64,000 bases of DNA from Brooklawnia sp963780175 (GTDB lineage: Bacteria > Actinomycetota > Actinomycetes > Propionibacteriales > Propionibacteriaceae): assembly GCA_963780175.1 (NCBI GenBank), contig CAWAAT010000001.1:744001-808000 (forward strand), written 5' to 3'. A program made the translations under genes and the position numbers. The notes under the pieces are model-generated. The model saw only the letters and a program-made list of their open reading frames with translations, made no database searches and was not told the DNA's origin. Shown here one piece after another: positions 1 through 8,520 of this stretch. The first letter of the stretch is position 1, and each line of letters begins with the position of its first letter.

Positions 1-1
1 C

Positions 2-862
2 GGGACCAGCAATAGCCCGACGCGTCACCTGCAGGAGCCCGTCCTCGTTCGGGTCCACCCGCCACCTCACCAGGGTGATGGTGCTGTTGGTGACCTCCAG
101 GCCAGTGATGTGCGAGGGGTACAGGCAACTGCCTGCGTTGAAGTACGGCATCTCGTTGCCCTTGGGGAACTTCTCCCGGTGGGTGTGTCCGCAGATCAAC
201 GCGACGCAGTTGCCCTGGATCCACTTGACGTAATTGCGTTCCACTTTGTGGCGCTTGTAGGAGTTGCGCACCGGGCTGGAGGGGCTGTGCACCCCGAAGG
301 CATGCAGGTACTTCCAGAAGTAGCGCAGCGACAACCGGCTGAACTGCCAGGCCTGGTCATTGGGCAAGTCACCCTGATGGCCGTGGACGACGAGGATCTC
401 CTGACCAGACTCCCGATGCTTCAGGACGACGGCCTCGACGGCCTCGAGCCCGGTGAGGAACGACTCCACCTCGCCGGTATCCGGGTCAGCCGCATTCCAC
501 AGGTTGGCATGGACGTAGTTGGGGTCCTTCAGCTGGATGTCATGGTTGCCGTACATCCGAATGAGGCGGCCCGCCTTGTGGAAGGGGATGATCAAGTCCC
601 AGACAGCCCTGTTCGCCTTGATGATGTGCTTGTACTGGTGCTCCCAGAGCTCATCACCGTCGCCGGCCTCGATGTAGGTGAAACCGTTCTTCCAGTAGTA
701 CTCCATCGCAGCCAGGTAGACGTTCTTGTTCTTGAGGAACTCGTCGGACACCGACCCATCGCCACGATGGCAATCACTCATGATGATGTACTTGCTGGAG
801 TCGTCGAACTCCTCCACCCGGGCATTCTGGTAGGCGCTCGTCAGCCGTTCCATCGTCTTCAT
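2..862 (-). CDS. Metallophosphoesterase, C-terminus cut by window edge
   Basis: Calcineurin-type phosphoesterase. 287 codons are visible and the gene runs off the left end. All five metal-binding blocks can be read in order: SDCHRGD (about residues 29-35), GDGDE (67-71), GNHD (105-108), VHGH (about 160) and GHTH (about 226). This spacing resembles UDP-2,3-diacylglucosamine hydrolase-like and YkuE-like enzymes, but actinobacteria lack lipid A, so the substrate is unknown. The ATG at 862 is the first in-frame start after a stop-rich upstream region; a GGCGG stretch lies about 9 nt before it. There is no signal peptide, so it is probably cytosolic. Family assignment is firm; substrate is not inferable. 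Confidence 0.85.
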   Translation of the reverse strand, partial: MKTMERLTSAYQNARVEEFDDSSKYIIMSDCHRGDGSVSDEFLKNKNVYLAAMEYYWKNGFTYIEAGDGDELWEHQYKHIIKANRAVWDLIIPFHKAGRLIRMYGNHDIQLKDPNYVHANLWNAADPDTGEVESFLTGLEAVEAVVLKHRESGQEILVVHGHQGDLPNDQAWQFSRLSLRYFWKYLHAFGVHSPSSPVRNSYKRHKVERNYVKWIQGNCVALICGHTHREKFPKGNEMPYFNAGSCLYPSHITGLEVTNSTITLVRWRVDPNEDGLLQVTRRAIAGP

Positions 863-900
863 GTCATCACCGCCAGTTGGTTGACCATGAATCGAGCATA

Positions 901-917
901 GGCCGCTCGATGCGGCC
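901..917 (-). terminator. Small hairpin between the kinase-like gene and the phosphoesterase
   Basis: A perfect 6-bp GGCCGC/GCGGCC stem with a 5-nt loop lies 24 nt after the kinase-like stop codon. No T-tract follows, so it may be a weak terminator or only a spacer hairpin. Confidence 0.3.
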
Positions 918-940
918 GAGGGCCCTTACCCGAGACCCTG

Positions 941-1558
941 TCAGATGCTGTTGAGCGCTTCCCGGATCAAGCGAACTGTCTCGTCCACGCCGAGCTTGGG
1001 TGCATTCAACACCAGCGTGTAGTAGTCGTTGCCCATCGGGTCGAAGTTGTAGGTGTTGATCGAGAAGCTACGCCGGAACTCGTCCTCACGGGGCAACCGA
1101 TCGGCTGCGACGTCGGCCGAGATGCCCTTGAGTTGCGCGGCCAGCGCAGCGCGGTCCCGCGGGTGACCGTCAAGCTTGACATGCAGGGCCCGCGGCTCGT
1201 CCTGCAGAATGAAGGCGCCGTTGCGGCCGAGGATCACCCCACCCTTTGCGGCCTCATCGCGGACGATCTTGGTGTTCTGGTGCGCCAGCTCGGTCCAGGA
1301 CTCCTGCTCACCACGGGCCGCCCCATCGGTGACTGCGTTGTCCACGTGGAGAGAGCCGATGCGGCGGACAATGCGCATGAAACCGCCCTCCTTGGCCCGC
1401 TCAGCCTCCGCGGCTTCGATCTGCTCGGAAGTGAAAGCCTGCTTGTGCACCGGGACTCCGAGTTGCTCGGCAAGTCTGCCCGCTATCTGTTCCATTCCGC
1501 AGCCGTAGGTCTCCCACATGGTGATGATCAGGGAGTTAGCATTCGCTGGCTGTGACAT
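941..1558 (-). CDS. Cytidylate kinase-like family protein
   Basis: A 205-aa P-loop kinase-fold protein of the cytidylate kinase-like family (the group often annotated AAA_26). The N-terminal strand and loop ITMWETYGCGMEQIA replaces the classical GxxGxGK loop, as is usual in this group. A second conserved stretch, GGVILGRNGAFIL, lies near residue 105. It is not the housekeeping cmk; biological substrates of this family are not established. The ATG at 1558 is preferred to one 27 nt upstream because GAGGAG lies 6 nt before it. Confidence 0.75.
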   Translation of the reverse strand: MSQPANANSLIITMWETYGCGMEQIAGRLAEQLGVPVHKQAFTSEQIEAAEAERAKEGGFMRIVRRIGSLHVDNAVTDGAARGEQESWTELAHQNTKIVRDEAAKGGVILGRNGAFILQDEPRALHVKLDGHPRDRAALAAQLKGISADVAADRLPREDEFRRSFSINTYNFDPMGNDYYTLVLNAPKLGVDETVRLIREALNSI

Positions 1559-1710
1559 GACGTGCTCCTCATCGAGTTCTGACACAAGTGATCCGCCGCA
1601 GGGTGGTCAGAAACATCATGCATCACGGCGAGCCTTGTGGGGCGGAGGTTCGCGAGGAAACACGCGATGTTGCCTCATGTGGGGCTGTGAACGCCGCCAC
1701 TTCGCGCGGT

Positions 1711-2049
1711 TCAGCCGGCTTGCAGGGCCGCCGCCTGCACAACCGCTTCACGGGCATCCATAGGACCCACCTGAACCAGCTCGAGCCCCATCTTGTTGAT
1801 GGTGTTCAGCATGGGCTGGCCCATGTGGGCGAAGAGCACCCGCTGAACCTCGTTGTCCTTGAGAAAGCGAACGATGCGGGCGTGGTGCTGGCCGTGCCCG
1901 CCTTCATCGTGAAGCACATCCCACCCGACCTCATGCAGGTGCCAACGCGTGATCTGCTCGTCGACGACAGTTGCGACTGCCATCGTGACCGCCTTGCCGA
2001 ACTTGACGTCGACCAGGCCCTCCTCGGTTACCGGGACTGTGAGAATCAT
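1711..2049 (-). CDS. NifX/NifB-like (FeMo-cofactor-binding fold) small protein
   Basis: A 112-aa single-domain protein with the dinitrogenase iron-molybdenum cofactor-binding fold (NifX/NafY type): N-terminal strands ending VDVKFGKA, a histidine-rich centre (EGGHGQHHARIV) and a C-terminal LNTINKMGLELV segment. No nitrogenase genes are present, so a nitrogen-fixation role is unlikely. In non-diazotrophs such proteins may bind metal or oxyanion clusters. The gene is transcribed like dprA upstream. Function unknown; family call moderately confident. Confidence 0.65.
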   Translation of the reverse strand: MILTVPVTEEGLVDVKFGKAVTMAVATVVDEQITRWHLHEVGWDVLHDEGGHGQHHARIVRFLKDNEVQRVLFAHMGQPMLNTINKMGLELVQVGPMDAREAVVQAAALQAG

Positions 2050-2055
2050 GTGACC

Positions 2056-2061
2056 ATTCCA
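2056..2061 (-). promoter_or_regulatory. Candidate -10 for the NifX-like gene, leaderless type
   Basis: On the minus strand TGGAAT ends 6 nt before the ATG at 2049, the spacing expected for a leaderless transcript. The hexamer departs from TANNNT at position 2, so this is a weak call. Confidence 0.3.
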
Positions 2062-2091
2062 CCCGATGACGACAAATCCCGCGAACCGGCG

Positions 2092-3225
2092 TCATCTGGG
2101 CCGCTTGATCCGCCACGTACCGTCCAGTCCCCGACGCACCAACTCACGTTGCTCCAACTCGATCAGAGCGGCCACGACGGCCGGTACGGTCTGCCCGCAG
2201 CCTGCGGCCACCTCCGCAGCACTCACCGACCTGTTGCCGGGCATGGCCTCGCGGACGCCCAAGAGGTGCGGTTCAAGGCGATCCAGAGGTCGCTCCGCAC
2301 CTCCCAGAGGTAGTTGAGGGCCCCGTCCCATCGGTGCGAGCAGGGCCGCGACGTCGTCCCCATCAGACACCAGGGTCGCCTGCCCATCGCGGATCAGCCG
2401 GTGGCAACCGACCGACATCGCAGAGTGCACCGGGCCAGGCACCGCCATCACGACACGTCCGAGTTCAGCAGCCCAACTGGCGGTGTTGCGTGCCCCCGAG
2501 CGTTGAGCTGCCTCCACCACGACGGTCCCCAGGCACAGGGCTGCGATGAGCCGATTCCTGGCAAGGAACCCTGCCCTGGTGGGGCGCAAGCCTGGGGCGA
2601 CCTCGGAGACAACCAAGTGGTCGGCAGCCAACTGCTCGTAGAGGCGAGCGTTGCCGCGAGGGTAAGGTTCGTCCAACCCTCCCGCGTACACCCCGATCGT
2701 TCGCCCGTCGGCTGAGACGACGCCTCGGTGCGCTGCCGCGTCGATGCCGTAGGCTCCACCGGACACCACGGTCAAGTTGCCGCGCTCGTCGGCCGTCAGC
2801 TGCCCGGCCAGATCCATGGCGACCCTCTCCCCGTATGGGGTGGCAGCTCTGGCTCCAACCACTGCGACCGCATCCCCGAGCCATTCGGAGAGGGTGCGCG
2901 AGCCCAGCACCCACAACCCCACCGGTGTGCCCCCCATACCTCCGACCGGCTGACAGCTGGCCAGATCGGCCAGGGGCGTGGGCCATTCCCGGTCGGTGGG
3001 GACGAGGAACCGCAACCCCAGGCGGTGCGCCTGAGCCACCAGGGACGCCTCCTCAGCGGCCCGTGCCCGCCGCGTCCAAGCCGTGTCATGGTTGGCTCGG
3101 CGAAGGGCGGCCAGCGTTTCGGCCGCGCTGTGGCCGTCGAGTAGCCGCGCCAGACGCGGATCCCCGGGCTCGCACACCCAGGTGAGCACCGCACGGGCCG
3201 TCCGCTCCTGATCCCAGCCGTTCAT
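2092..3225 (-). CDS. dprA: DNA-processing protein DprA
   Basis: A 377-aa DprA/Smf protein. It loads RecA on incoming single-stranded DNA during transformation and protects it. The Rossmann-like core shows VVSGGAYGIDAAAH (residues 153-166), then an ARNRLIAAL stretch and GARNTASWAAELGR. A winged-helix C-terminal domain (VPAVVAALIELEQRELV) follows. The ATG at 3225 overlaps the comM stop as ATGA, implying translational coupling; an upstream alternative at 3240 would overlap comM further. The yraN-comM-dprA order is widespread in actinobacteria. No comEC or comEA is in view, so competence cannot be judged. Confidence 0.95.
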   Translation of the reverse strand: MNGWDQERTARAVLTWVCEPGDPRLARLLDGHSAAETLAALRRANHDTAWTRRARAAEEASLVAQAHRLGLRFLVPTDREWPTPLADLASCQPVGGMGGTPVGLWVLGSRTLSEWLGDAVAVVGARAATPYGERVAMDLAGQLTADERGNLTVVSGGAYGIDAAAHRGVVSADGRTIGVYAGGLDEPYPRGNARLYEQLAADHLVVSEVAPGLRPTRAGFLARNRLIAALCLGTVVVEAAQRSGARNTASWAAELGRVVMAVPGPVHSAMSVGCHRLIRDGQATLVSDGDDVAALLAPMGRGPQLPLGGAERPLDRLEPHLLGVREAMPGNRSVSAAEVAAGCGQTVPAVVAALIELEQRELVRRGLDGTWRIKRPR

Positions 3226-4742
3226 GCCGCACACCCCCACGCGTCCTGGCGCAGCCCCAGGGCCGCCGCCATGTCGGTGCGACCGACGCGATCGCGACCG
3301 GCCAGGTCGGCCAGCGTCCAGGCGATCCGGACGACCTTGTCCACACCACGTGCGCTCAGTCGACCGGTTCTCACCGCCTCATCGATCAGCGGGAACCCGT
3401 CGGGAGTGGGCAAGGTTCGCAGATGGAAACCCGGCACCTCGCCGTTGGTCGACCACGGGGTACCAACCAGCCGATCGCGTTGCCGCTCCCGCGCGGCGTG
3501 CACCCTGGCAGCAACCACCGAAGAGGACTCCCCTGCCATCGTCTCGGCCATGACACGCAGGTTGGGCAGGAGACGGTGGTGGATGTCGATCCGGTCGAGC
3601 ACGGGACCGCTGAGGCGTTCGTTGTACCGACGAACGCTCATCGGTGTGCAGGTGCACGCCGCCCCAGCGACTCCGGCCAGCCCGCACGGGCACGGGTTGG
3701 CCGCCATCACCAACTGGAACCTGGCGGGGTATCGCACGTGGCTGGTCGACCTGGCGATCAACACCTCGCCTGTCTCGAGTGGGGTGCGAAGGGCCTCCAG
3801 GACGCGGCTGCTGAATTCGGGGGCTTCATCCAGGAAGAGGACGCCTCGATGCGCCAGCGAAATGGTCCCTGGACGCGCCATCCGCGCCCCACCACCGATC
3901 AGGGCGGCCATGGACGCGTTGTGGTGCGGGTTGGCGAACGGGGGACGCCTGATCAGGCCCTGGCCGAGCACCTCCCCGGCCAGTGAGTGGATGGCGGAAA
4001 CCTCGAGGGCCTGCTCGTCGGGGAGGTCGGGCAACAGTCCGGGCAGACGTTCGGCCAGCATCGACTTGCCCACCCCCGGCGCCCCGTGCAGGAAGATGTG
4101 GTGGCCACCTGCCGCCGCCACTTCGACCGCCCAGCAGGCTTCCGGCTGGCCGCGCACGTCCGCCAGGTCGGCGCAGGGGACGTGGGTGGCGTCCCCCTGC
4201 ACGGCTGGCGGCACCACAGACAGCACCGGGCGCCCGTGCAAGACCTCCACCAGGTCGTCCAGGCAGGAGACGCCCCACACCGTGATCCCGCTGACCAGGA
4301 GGGCTTCCCCGACCTGCTGCGCGGGCACCACTGCGGTTGCGATGCCTGCCTTGCGCGCCGCCAACAGGGCCGGCAAGACGCCGCGCACCGACCGCACGCG
4401 CCCGTCCAGACCAAGCTCGCCCACCAGCACGCTGCTGCCAGCGATCGTGCGCGGCACGATGTTCGCGGAGGCCAACACGGCGGCCACAATGGCCAGGTCG
4501 TAGTGAGAGCCGGCCTTGGGCAGGCTGGCCGGGGTCAGATTGATCGTCAGCAGTTGGGAGGGCCAGGCCAGGCCCGCGCCCGCCACCGCGGCGCGGCAAC
4601 GATCCCGTGCCTCGTACAGCGCAGTGTCGGGGAGTCCCACCAGCACGGTGCGCGGCAGGCCCGGCCCGATGGCTGCCTCAACCTCGACGAGGGTGCCCTC
4701 CATCCCCAGCAAGGCCACCGACCAGGCGCTCGCGGTGCTCAC
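3222..4742 (-). CDS. comM: YifB/ComM-family Mg-chelatase-like AAA+ ATPase
   Basis: A 506-aa AAA+ helicase-like protein related to Vibrio ComM, which drives branch migration during natural transformation. An N-terminal Lon-protease-like fold (residues 1-190) precedes the ATPase core: Walker A GAPGVGKS (220-227) and Walker B VLFLDEAPEF (301-310). A CPCG...CTCTP cysteine cluster follows. The GTG start at 4742 is chosen because it overlaps the yraN stop as GTGA and matches the usual family N-terminus (SAWSVALLGMEG); longer readings would extend into yraN. Confidence 0.95.
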   Translation of the reverse strand: MSTASAWSVALLGMEGTLVEVEAAIGPGLPRTVLVGLPDTALYEARDRCRAAVAGAGLAWPSQLLTINLTPASLPKAGSHYDLAIVAAVLASANIVPRTIAGSSVLVGELGLDGRVRSVRGVLPALLAARKAGIATAVVPAQQVGEALLVSGITVWGVSCLDDLVEVLHGRPVLSVVPPAVQGDATHVPCADLADVRGQPEACWAVEVAAAGGHHIFLHGAPGVGKSMLAERLPGLLPDLPDEQALEVSAIHSLAGEVLGQGLIRRPPFANPHHNASMAALIGGGARMARPGTISLAHRGVLFLDEAPEFSSRVLEALRTPLETGEVLIARSTSHVRYPARFQLVMAANPCPCGLAGVAGAACTCTPMSVRRYNERLSGPVLDRIDIHHRLLPNLRVMAETMAGESSSVVAARVHAARERQRDRLVGTPWSTNGEVPGFHLRTLPTPDGFPLIDEAVRTGRLSARGVDKVVRIAWTLADLAGRDRVGRTDMAAALGLRQDAWGCAA

Positions 4743-5131
4743 GCCAGTCCCCTGACGTGTCTCAGTTGCGGAGCGAGACCCCTCAGCTTGGAGATCCCGA
4801 TGGCGTCCACCCTCAGCCCGGACAACTGCAGGCCGTAGTCGCGGTACCACACGCCCGCCAGCGTCCTCAGGCGGCGCACCTTCTGTGCGGTGATGGCCTC
4901 CAACGGGTCGCCGTAGTCGATTCCGCTGCGGCACTTGACCTCGACCACGACCCCGGTCAGGCGGCCCTCAGCAGTCGGTTCCAGTCCAATCACGTCAAGT
5001 TCGCCCAGACTGCACCGCCAGTTCCGGGCCACCACGTGCCAGCCCAGCCCGCGCAGGTACTCGGCTGCCAGTTCCTCGCCCCACGACCCCAGATTCCGTG
5101 CGGACCGGGGCATGTCGACCATGCTCGCCAT
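4739..5131 (-). CDS. UPF0102 family protein YraN
   Basis: A 130-aa protein with the restriction-endonuclease-like fold of the YraN/UPF0102 family. The PD-(D/E)xK-type motif is visible as GELDVIG followed by VVVEVKCRSG. Biochemical function is not established; its fixed position before comM and dprA suggests a link to DNA processing. The ATG at 5131 follows an AAGGAGG sequence 6 nt upstream. First gene of the yraN-comM-dprA unit. Confidence 0.9.
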   Translation of the reverse strand: MASMVDMPRSARNLGSWGEELAAEYLRGLGWHVVARNWRCSLGELDVIGLEPTAEGRLTGVVVEVKCRSGIDYGDPLEAITAQKVRRLRTLAGVWYRDYGLQLSGLRVDAIGISKLRGLAPQLRHVRGLA

Positions 5132-5252
5132 CGTCCACCTCCTTCGAGAAGAAGGATGGGCAGACCGGGGCGTTTTCGTCAGTTGTCCACAGGGTCAATT
5201 CTCAGGAAATCGGTGTGGCCCGAGTTACCGGACCACCGCGTGCACAGCGCCG

Positions 5253-5564
5253 TCACTGGCGTTCGGGGATCTCCAACTCGCGATGCTGAATCTCCTCGAT
5301 GGAGACATCCCTGAAGGTCAGCACCTTGGCCGATTTCACGAACCGGGCCGGACGATACATGTCCCAGACCCACGCATCACCCATCGAGACCTCGTAGTAG
5401 ACGTCACCGCCCTCGGTGCGCACCTTGAGATCCACGGCGTTGCACAGGTAGAAGCGCCGCTCGGTCTCCACCGCGTAGGTGAAGATGTCGACCACGTCCT
5501 TGTACTCCCGGTAAAGGTCGAGCTCAAGCTTGGCCTCGTAGGCTTCCAGGTCGTCGGTGCTCAT
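5253..5564 (-). CDS. DUF2469 family protein
   Basis: A 103-aa acidic protein, nearly invariant in actinobacteria and typically found just after rnhB, as here. Recognisable blocks are YEAKLELDLYREYKD and YYEVSMGDAWVWDMYRP. It is rich in acidic and aromatic residues, with no signal peptide and no membrane segment. Its ATG overlaps the rnhB stop by 4 nt. Function unknown; its conservation is a useful actinobacterial marker. Confidence 0.9.
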   Translation of the reverse strand: MSTDDLEAYEAKLELDLYREYKDVVDIFTYAVETERRFYLCNAVDLKVRTEGGDVYYEVSMGDAWVWDMYRPARFVKSAKVLTFRDVSIEEIQHRELEIPERQ

Positions 5565-6226
5565 GGTGAGCCCACTCTAGCTCCCGCGTGAACGTCGCGC
5601 GCTCGCTGCACGTTCTCGTACCGCATCCGGTGGATGGCGCACGGCCCGCGCTCCTCCATCTGCCGTTGATGCTCGGCGGTGCAATATCCCTTGTGGACGG
5701 CAAATCCGTAGCCCGGGAACTGGACGTCGTAGGCCTCCATGAGACGGTCCCTGGTCACCTTCGCCACGATGGACGCCGCGGCCACACACGCCGCCACTTG
5801 ATCGCCCTTCCAGACTGCAAGACCGGGAAAGCCCAGACCAGCAACCGGGAACCCGTCGGTGAGGGCGAAGGCGGGCGCCACGTCCAGCCGCAGGAGTGAG
5901 CGCCGCAGCCCTTGCAGGTCTGCCTCGTGCATCCCCAGGGAGTCGCACTCGGCCGGCGAGATGGACACCACGGCCCAGGCAATCGCCTTGTCGACCACCT
6001 CGTCGTAGAGCCGCGCGCGCGTCCCCGCGCTGAGCAGCTTGGAGTCGTTGAGGCCGGGTATCCGGCGGGAGGCATGGTCATCCAGGATCACCGCGGCCGC
6101 GACCAGCGGCCCGGCGCAGGCACCGCGTCCAGCCTCGTCTGCGCCTGCGACCGGACTGAACCCCGCCCTGGCCAGGGCCCGTTCATAGCCATAGATTCCC
6201 CTTCCGGGGCGAACGAACTCGGCCAT
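5561..6226 (-). CDS. rnhB: Ribonuclease HII
   Basis: A 221-aa RNase HII that removes single ribonucleotides and RNA primers from RNA-DNA hybrids. The signature GADEAGRGACAGPLVAAAV carries catalytic Asp30 and Glu31, and SIVAKVTRDRLM is the conserved helix near residue 165. The ATG shares one base with the lepB stop codon (TGATG), so it is coupled to lepB and then to the DUF2469 gene. Confidence 0.96.
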   Translation of the reverse strand: MAEFVRPGRGIYGYERALARAGFSPVAGADEAGRGACAGPLVAAAVILDDHASRRIPGLNDSKLLSAGTRARLYDEVVDKAIAWAVVSISPAECDSLGMHEADLQGLRRSLLRLDVAPAFALTDGFPVAGLGFPGLAVWKGDQVAACVAAASIVAKVTRDRLMEAYDVQFPGYGFAVHKGYCTAEHQRQMEERGPCAIHRMRYENVQRARDVHAGARVGSP

Positions 6227-7053
6227 CAGGGCTGGCTGCAGGTTCCCTCGCCGATGACCGGGGCGAGGGGCGCGTCCTGGCCGGCCGGGATGGCGGCGAA
6301 GGTGTCGGGGGTCGAGAAACTCCGCCAGCGCCCGGGGGGCAGCACGATGGTGGTGACGGGGCCGATCACGTTGGCCTGGGGGATGAAGCCGTTCATCCCG
6401 GCGGGGACGCCGGCGTCGGTCTGCTCACACAGGTGAAGGCGGGAGTCAGCCGACCGGTCACGGTGATCCCCCATGACGAACAGGTGCCCGGAGGGCACCA
6501 CGATGTCGAAGGGGATCCCGGACGGGGCCACCGGCTGGCCGGCCGCGTCACGATAGAGGTAATCCTGCTCGTCCAGAGCCACGCCGTTCACGGTGATCCG
6601 CTGGGACTGGTCGCAACACCTGACGTGATCGCCAGGCAAACCGATGACGCGCTTGACCAGGTAACCCTGGGTGCTGTCCGGCAGCAGCTGCAGCGCCTCC
6701 AGCGTCCTGCGAACCGGATCCGAGGCGGCTGGCTGCGGGCCCATCCACTGCGCGGGTGGGTCTTCGAAGACGACGATGTCACCGCGCTGGTAGTCCGTCA
6801 GCCGAACAGCCACGATCCGGTCACGTTGCTCAAGGGTGTTCTCCATAGAGCCGCTGGGAACCCGGAAAACTTGAAAGATGAAAACGCGCAGCAAGGCGGT
6901 GATGACCAGAGCCACGAGGATGGCGAGTCCCGCCTCGGCGAAGAAGGTGAAAACTTGGCGCGTCACTGATGGCCCCGACCCCGTGCTCACCCCTTCAACG
7001 TGCGGACGGATGCCCGGCTCCTCGTCATAAGGTCGGCCCCGCACATTCATCAT
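6226..7053 (-). CDS. lepB: Signal peptidase I
   Basis: A 275-aa type I leader peptidase. One membrane segment spans about residues 36-60, followed by the catalytic serine in VPSGSMENTL (Ser69). The lysine box is GYLVKRVIGLPGD and the late box is VMGDHRDRSADSR. It removes signal peptides of Sec and Tat substrates on the outer face of the membrane. GAGGAG lies upstream of the two adjacent ATG codons at 7053 and 7050; either may be used. The rplS-lepB-rnhB order is typical of actinobacteria. Confidence 0.95.
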   Translation of the reverse strand: MMNVRGRPYDEEPGIRPHVEGVSTGSGPSVTRQVFTFFAEAGLAILVALVITALLRVFIFQVFRVPSGSMENTLEQRDRIVAVRLTDYQRGDIVVFEDPPAQWMGPQPAASDPVRRTLEALQLLPDSTQGYLVKRVIGLPGDHVRCCDQSQRITVNGVALDEQDYLYRDAAGQPVAPSGIPFDIVVPSGHLFVMGDHRDRSADSRLHLCEQTDAGVPAGMNGFIPQANVIGPVTTIVLPPGRWRSFSTPDTFAAIPAGQDAPLAPVIGEGTCSQP

Positions 7054-7103
7054 GAGACTCCTCGAATCGGCAAACCCTGGGCCATCCTACGCGCCGAACG
7101 TGA

Positions 7104-7137
7104 CGAGTCCCGGTCACCAGATGGCAACCGGGACTCG
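7104..7137 (-). terminator. Hairpin terminator after rplS
   Basis: Perfect 11-bp stem CGAGTCCCGGT/ACCGGGACTCG with a 12-nt loop, 12 nt after the rplS stop. There is no U-tract, as is common for high-GC actinobacterial terminators. It separates rplS from lepB. Confidence 0.6.
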
Positions 7138-7148
7138 AGTGACCGATG

Positions 7149-7496
7149 TCAGTAGCGGCGTTCCTTGATCTTGGCTGCCTTGCCACGACGATCGCGCAGG
7201 TAGTACAGCTTGGCCCGACGCACATCGCCCCGGCGCTCCACCTCGATGTGATCGATGATCGGGGAGTGCAGCGGGAAGGTACGTTCGACCCCGGTGCCGT
7301 AGGAAACCTTGCGGACGGTGAATGCCTCGGTGATCCCCTTGCCGTCGCGAGCGATGACAACTCCGGCGAACACCTGGACACGGGACTTGTTGCCCTCGAC
7401 GACCTTCACGTGCACACGCACGGAGTCACCAGGACGGAACTCGGGAATGTCCTCGCGCAGTGAGGCCTGGTCGAGCTGGGTGATGATCGCATTCAT
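7149..7496 (-). CDS. rplS: 50S ribosomal protein L19
   Basis: 115-aa L19, at the 30S-50S interface. The conserved opening NAIITQLDQASLREDIPEF and internal RVQVFAGVVIARDG are clear. The ATG at 7496 has GAGGGA 6 nt upstream; an in-frame start 30 nt earlier lacks homology. Usually it directly follows trmD; here sdhCAB lies in between, and the gene sits between two hairpins, so it is probably transcribed alone. Confidence 0.97.
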   Translation of the reverse strand: MNAIITQLDQASLREDIPEFRPGDSVRVHVKVVEGNKSRVQVFAGVVIARDGKGITEAFTVRKVSYGTGVERTFPLHSPIIDHIEVERRGDVRRAKLYYLRDRRGKAAKIKERRY

Positions 7497-7514
7497 GATG
7501 ATTCCCTCGTCGGT

Positions 7515-7579
7515 GCCACAGGCCACCTCGCGGTTGGTGGTTGGTCAAGCCCCACCCGCGTGGTCAATCCCCCTGTGGC
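7515..7579 (-). promoter_or_regulatory. rplS 5' leader with inverted repeat
   Basis: GCCACAGG (7515-7522) and CCTGTGGC (7572-7579) form an 8-bp inverted repeat that would fold in the rplS leader. The leader could be up to about 195 nt (7497-7691). No convincing -35/-10 pair was found. Whether it is a ribosomal-protein leader is speculative. Confidence 0.3.
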
Positions 7580-7691
7580 AGGGTCCGCGCGGCAGAGCAA
7601 CCTCATCATTCTGTCACACGGCCGGCGACGGACGAAATCCTTTGGCGTTCCGTCTCGTGGTCCCGGACGTTGTCGTCACCTGATCGCCGGA

Positions 7692-7733
7692 CAGCAGGAA
7701 GGGCGCCGGGTCTCCCCAGCGCCCTTCCTGCTG
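7692..7733 (-). terminator. Terminator of the sdhCAB operon
   Basis: A perfect 15-bp inverted repeat, CAGCAGGAAGGGCGC/GCGCCCTTCCTGCTG, with a 12-nt loop begins 19 nt after the sdhB stop. No T-tract follows. It is the longest uninterrupted perfect stem seen in the window. Confidence 0.75.
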
Positions 7734-7752
7734 ACTCAAGTATTGCCGGACG

Positions 7753-8520
7753 TCAGCCCTCGAAACCGTCCTTGCGGAACAGTGCCGAGATGAGGTCGCG
7801 GTTCAACTGGCTGATCGACTCCAACGGGATGCCCTTCGGGCACACGGCAGCGCACTCACCGATGTTGGAGCAGTTGCCGAAGCCCTCGGCGTCGTGCTGG
7901 GCGACCATGTTCTTCACCCGCAGCCAACGCTCGGGCTGACCCTGGGGAAGGTTGGCCAGGTGCGAGATCTTCGCGGATGTGAAGAGCATCGCCGATGCGT
8001 TCGGGCAGGCCGCCACACACGCACCGCAACCGATGCAGGTCGCGTTGTCGAACGCCCGGTCGGACTGCAGCTTCGGGGCCGGCATGGCGTGCGCGTCCGG
8101 AGCAGAACCCGTGTTGACCGAGATGAAGCCGCCCGCCTGGATGATGCGGTCGAACGCGGTCCTGTCGACGACCAGATCCTTCAGCACCGGGAACGGATCG
8201 GCCTTCCAGGGCTCGATGGTGACGGTGTCCCCATCGCTGAAGGAGCGCATGTGCAACTGGCAGGTGGTGGTGGCCACCGGCGAGTTACCCCGACCATGGG
8301 CCGTGCCGTTGATGACCAGACCGCACATGCCGCAGATGCCCTCACGGCAGTCGGAGTCAAAAGCCACCGGCTCCTCGCCGCTGGCGGTGAGTTCCTCGTT
8401 CAACTGATCAAGCATCTCGAGGAAGCTCATGTCCTCGCTGACGTTCTTGATCTTGTACTCGACCAGCTTGCCCTGCTGGGAGCCGCGAGCCTGGCGCCAG
8501 ATCTTCAGTTTCAGTTTCAC
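7753..8520 (-). CDS. sdhB: Succinate dehydrogenase iron-sulfur subunit
   Basis: 255-aa electron-transfer subunit of complex II. Its [2Fe-2S] ligands lie in CREGICGMCGLVI plus a later CQLH; the [4Fe-4S] and [3Fe-4S] ligands are in CIGCGACVAACPNA and CSNIGECAAVCPKG. It passes electrons from SdhA FAD to the membrane quinone site. The GTG start at 8520 overlaps the sdhA stop as GTGA; longer readings would lie inside sdhA. Last gene of sdhCAB, followed by a strong hairpin. Confidence 0.96.
   Translation of the reverse strand: MKLKLKIWRQARGSQQGKLVEYKIKNVSEDMSFLEMLDQLNEELTASGEEPVAFDSDCREGICGMCGLVINGTAHGRGNSPVATTTCQLHMRSFSDGDTVTIEPWKADPFPVLKDLVVDRTAFDRIIQAGGFISVNTGSAPDAHAMPAPKLQSDRAFDNATCIGCGACVAACPNASAMLFTSAKISHLANLPQGQPERWLRVKNMVAQHDAEGFGNCSNIGECAAVCPKGIPLESISQLNRDLISALFRKDGFEG

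Noticed and set aside
110..901. Long plus-strand open frame opposite the phosphoesterase
   Set aside because: It has no recognisable domain, and the minus strand carries all five phosphoesterase motifs in order; it is a high-GC shadow.
1711..2049. Nitrogen-fixation locus
   Set aside because: A lone NifX-fold protein with no nif structural or assembly gene nearby does not support diazotrophy.
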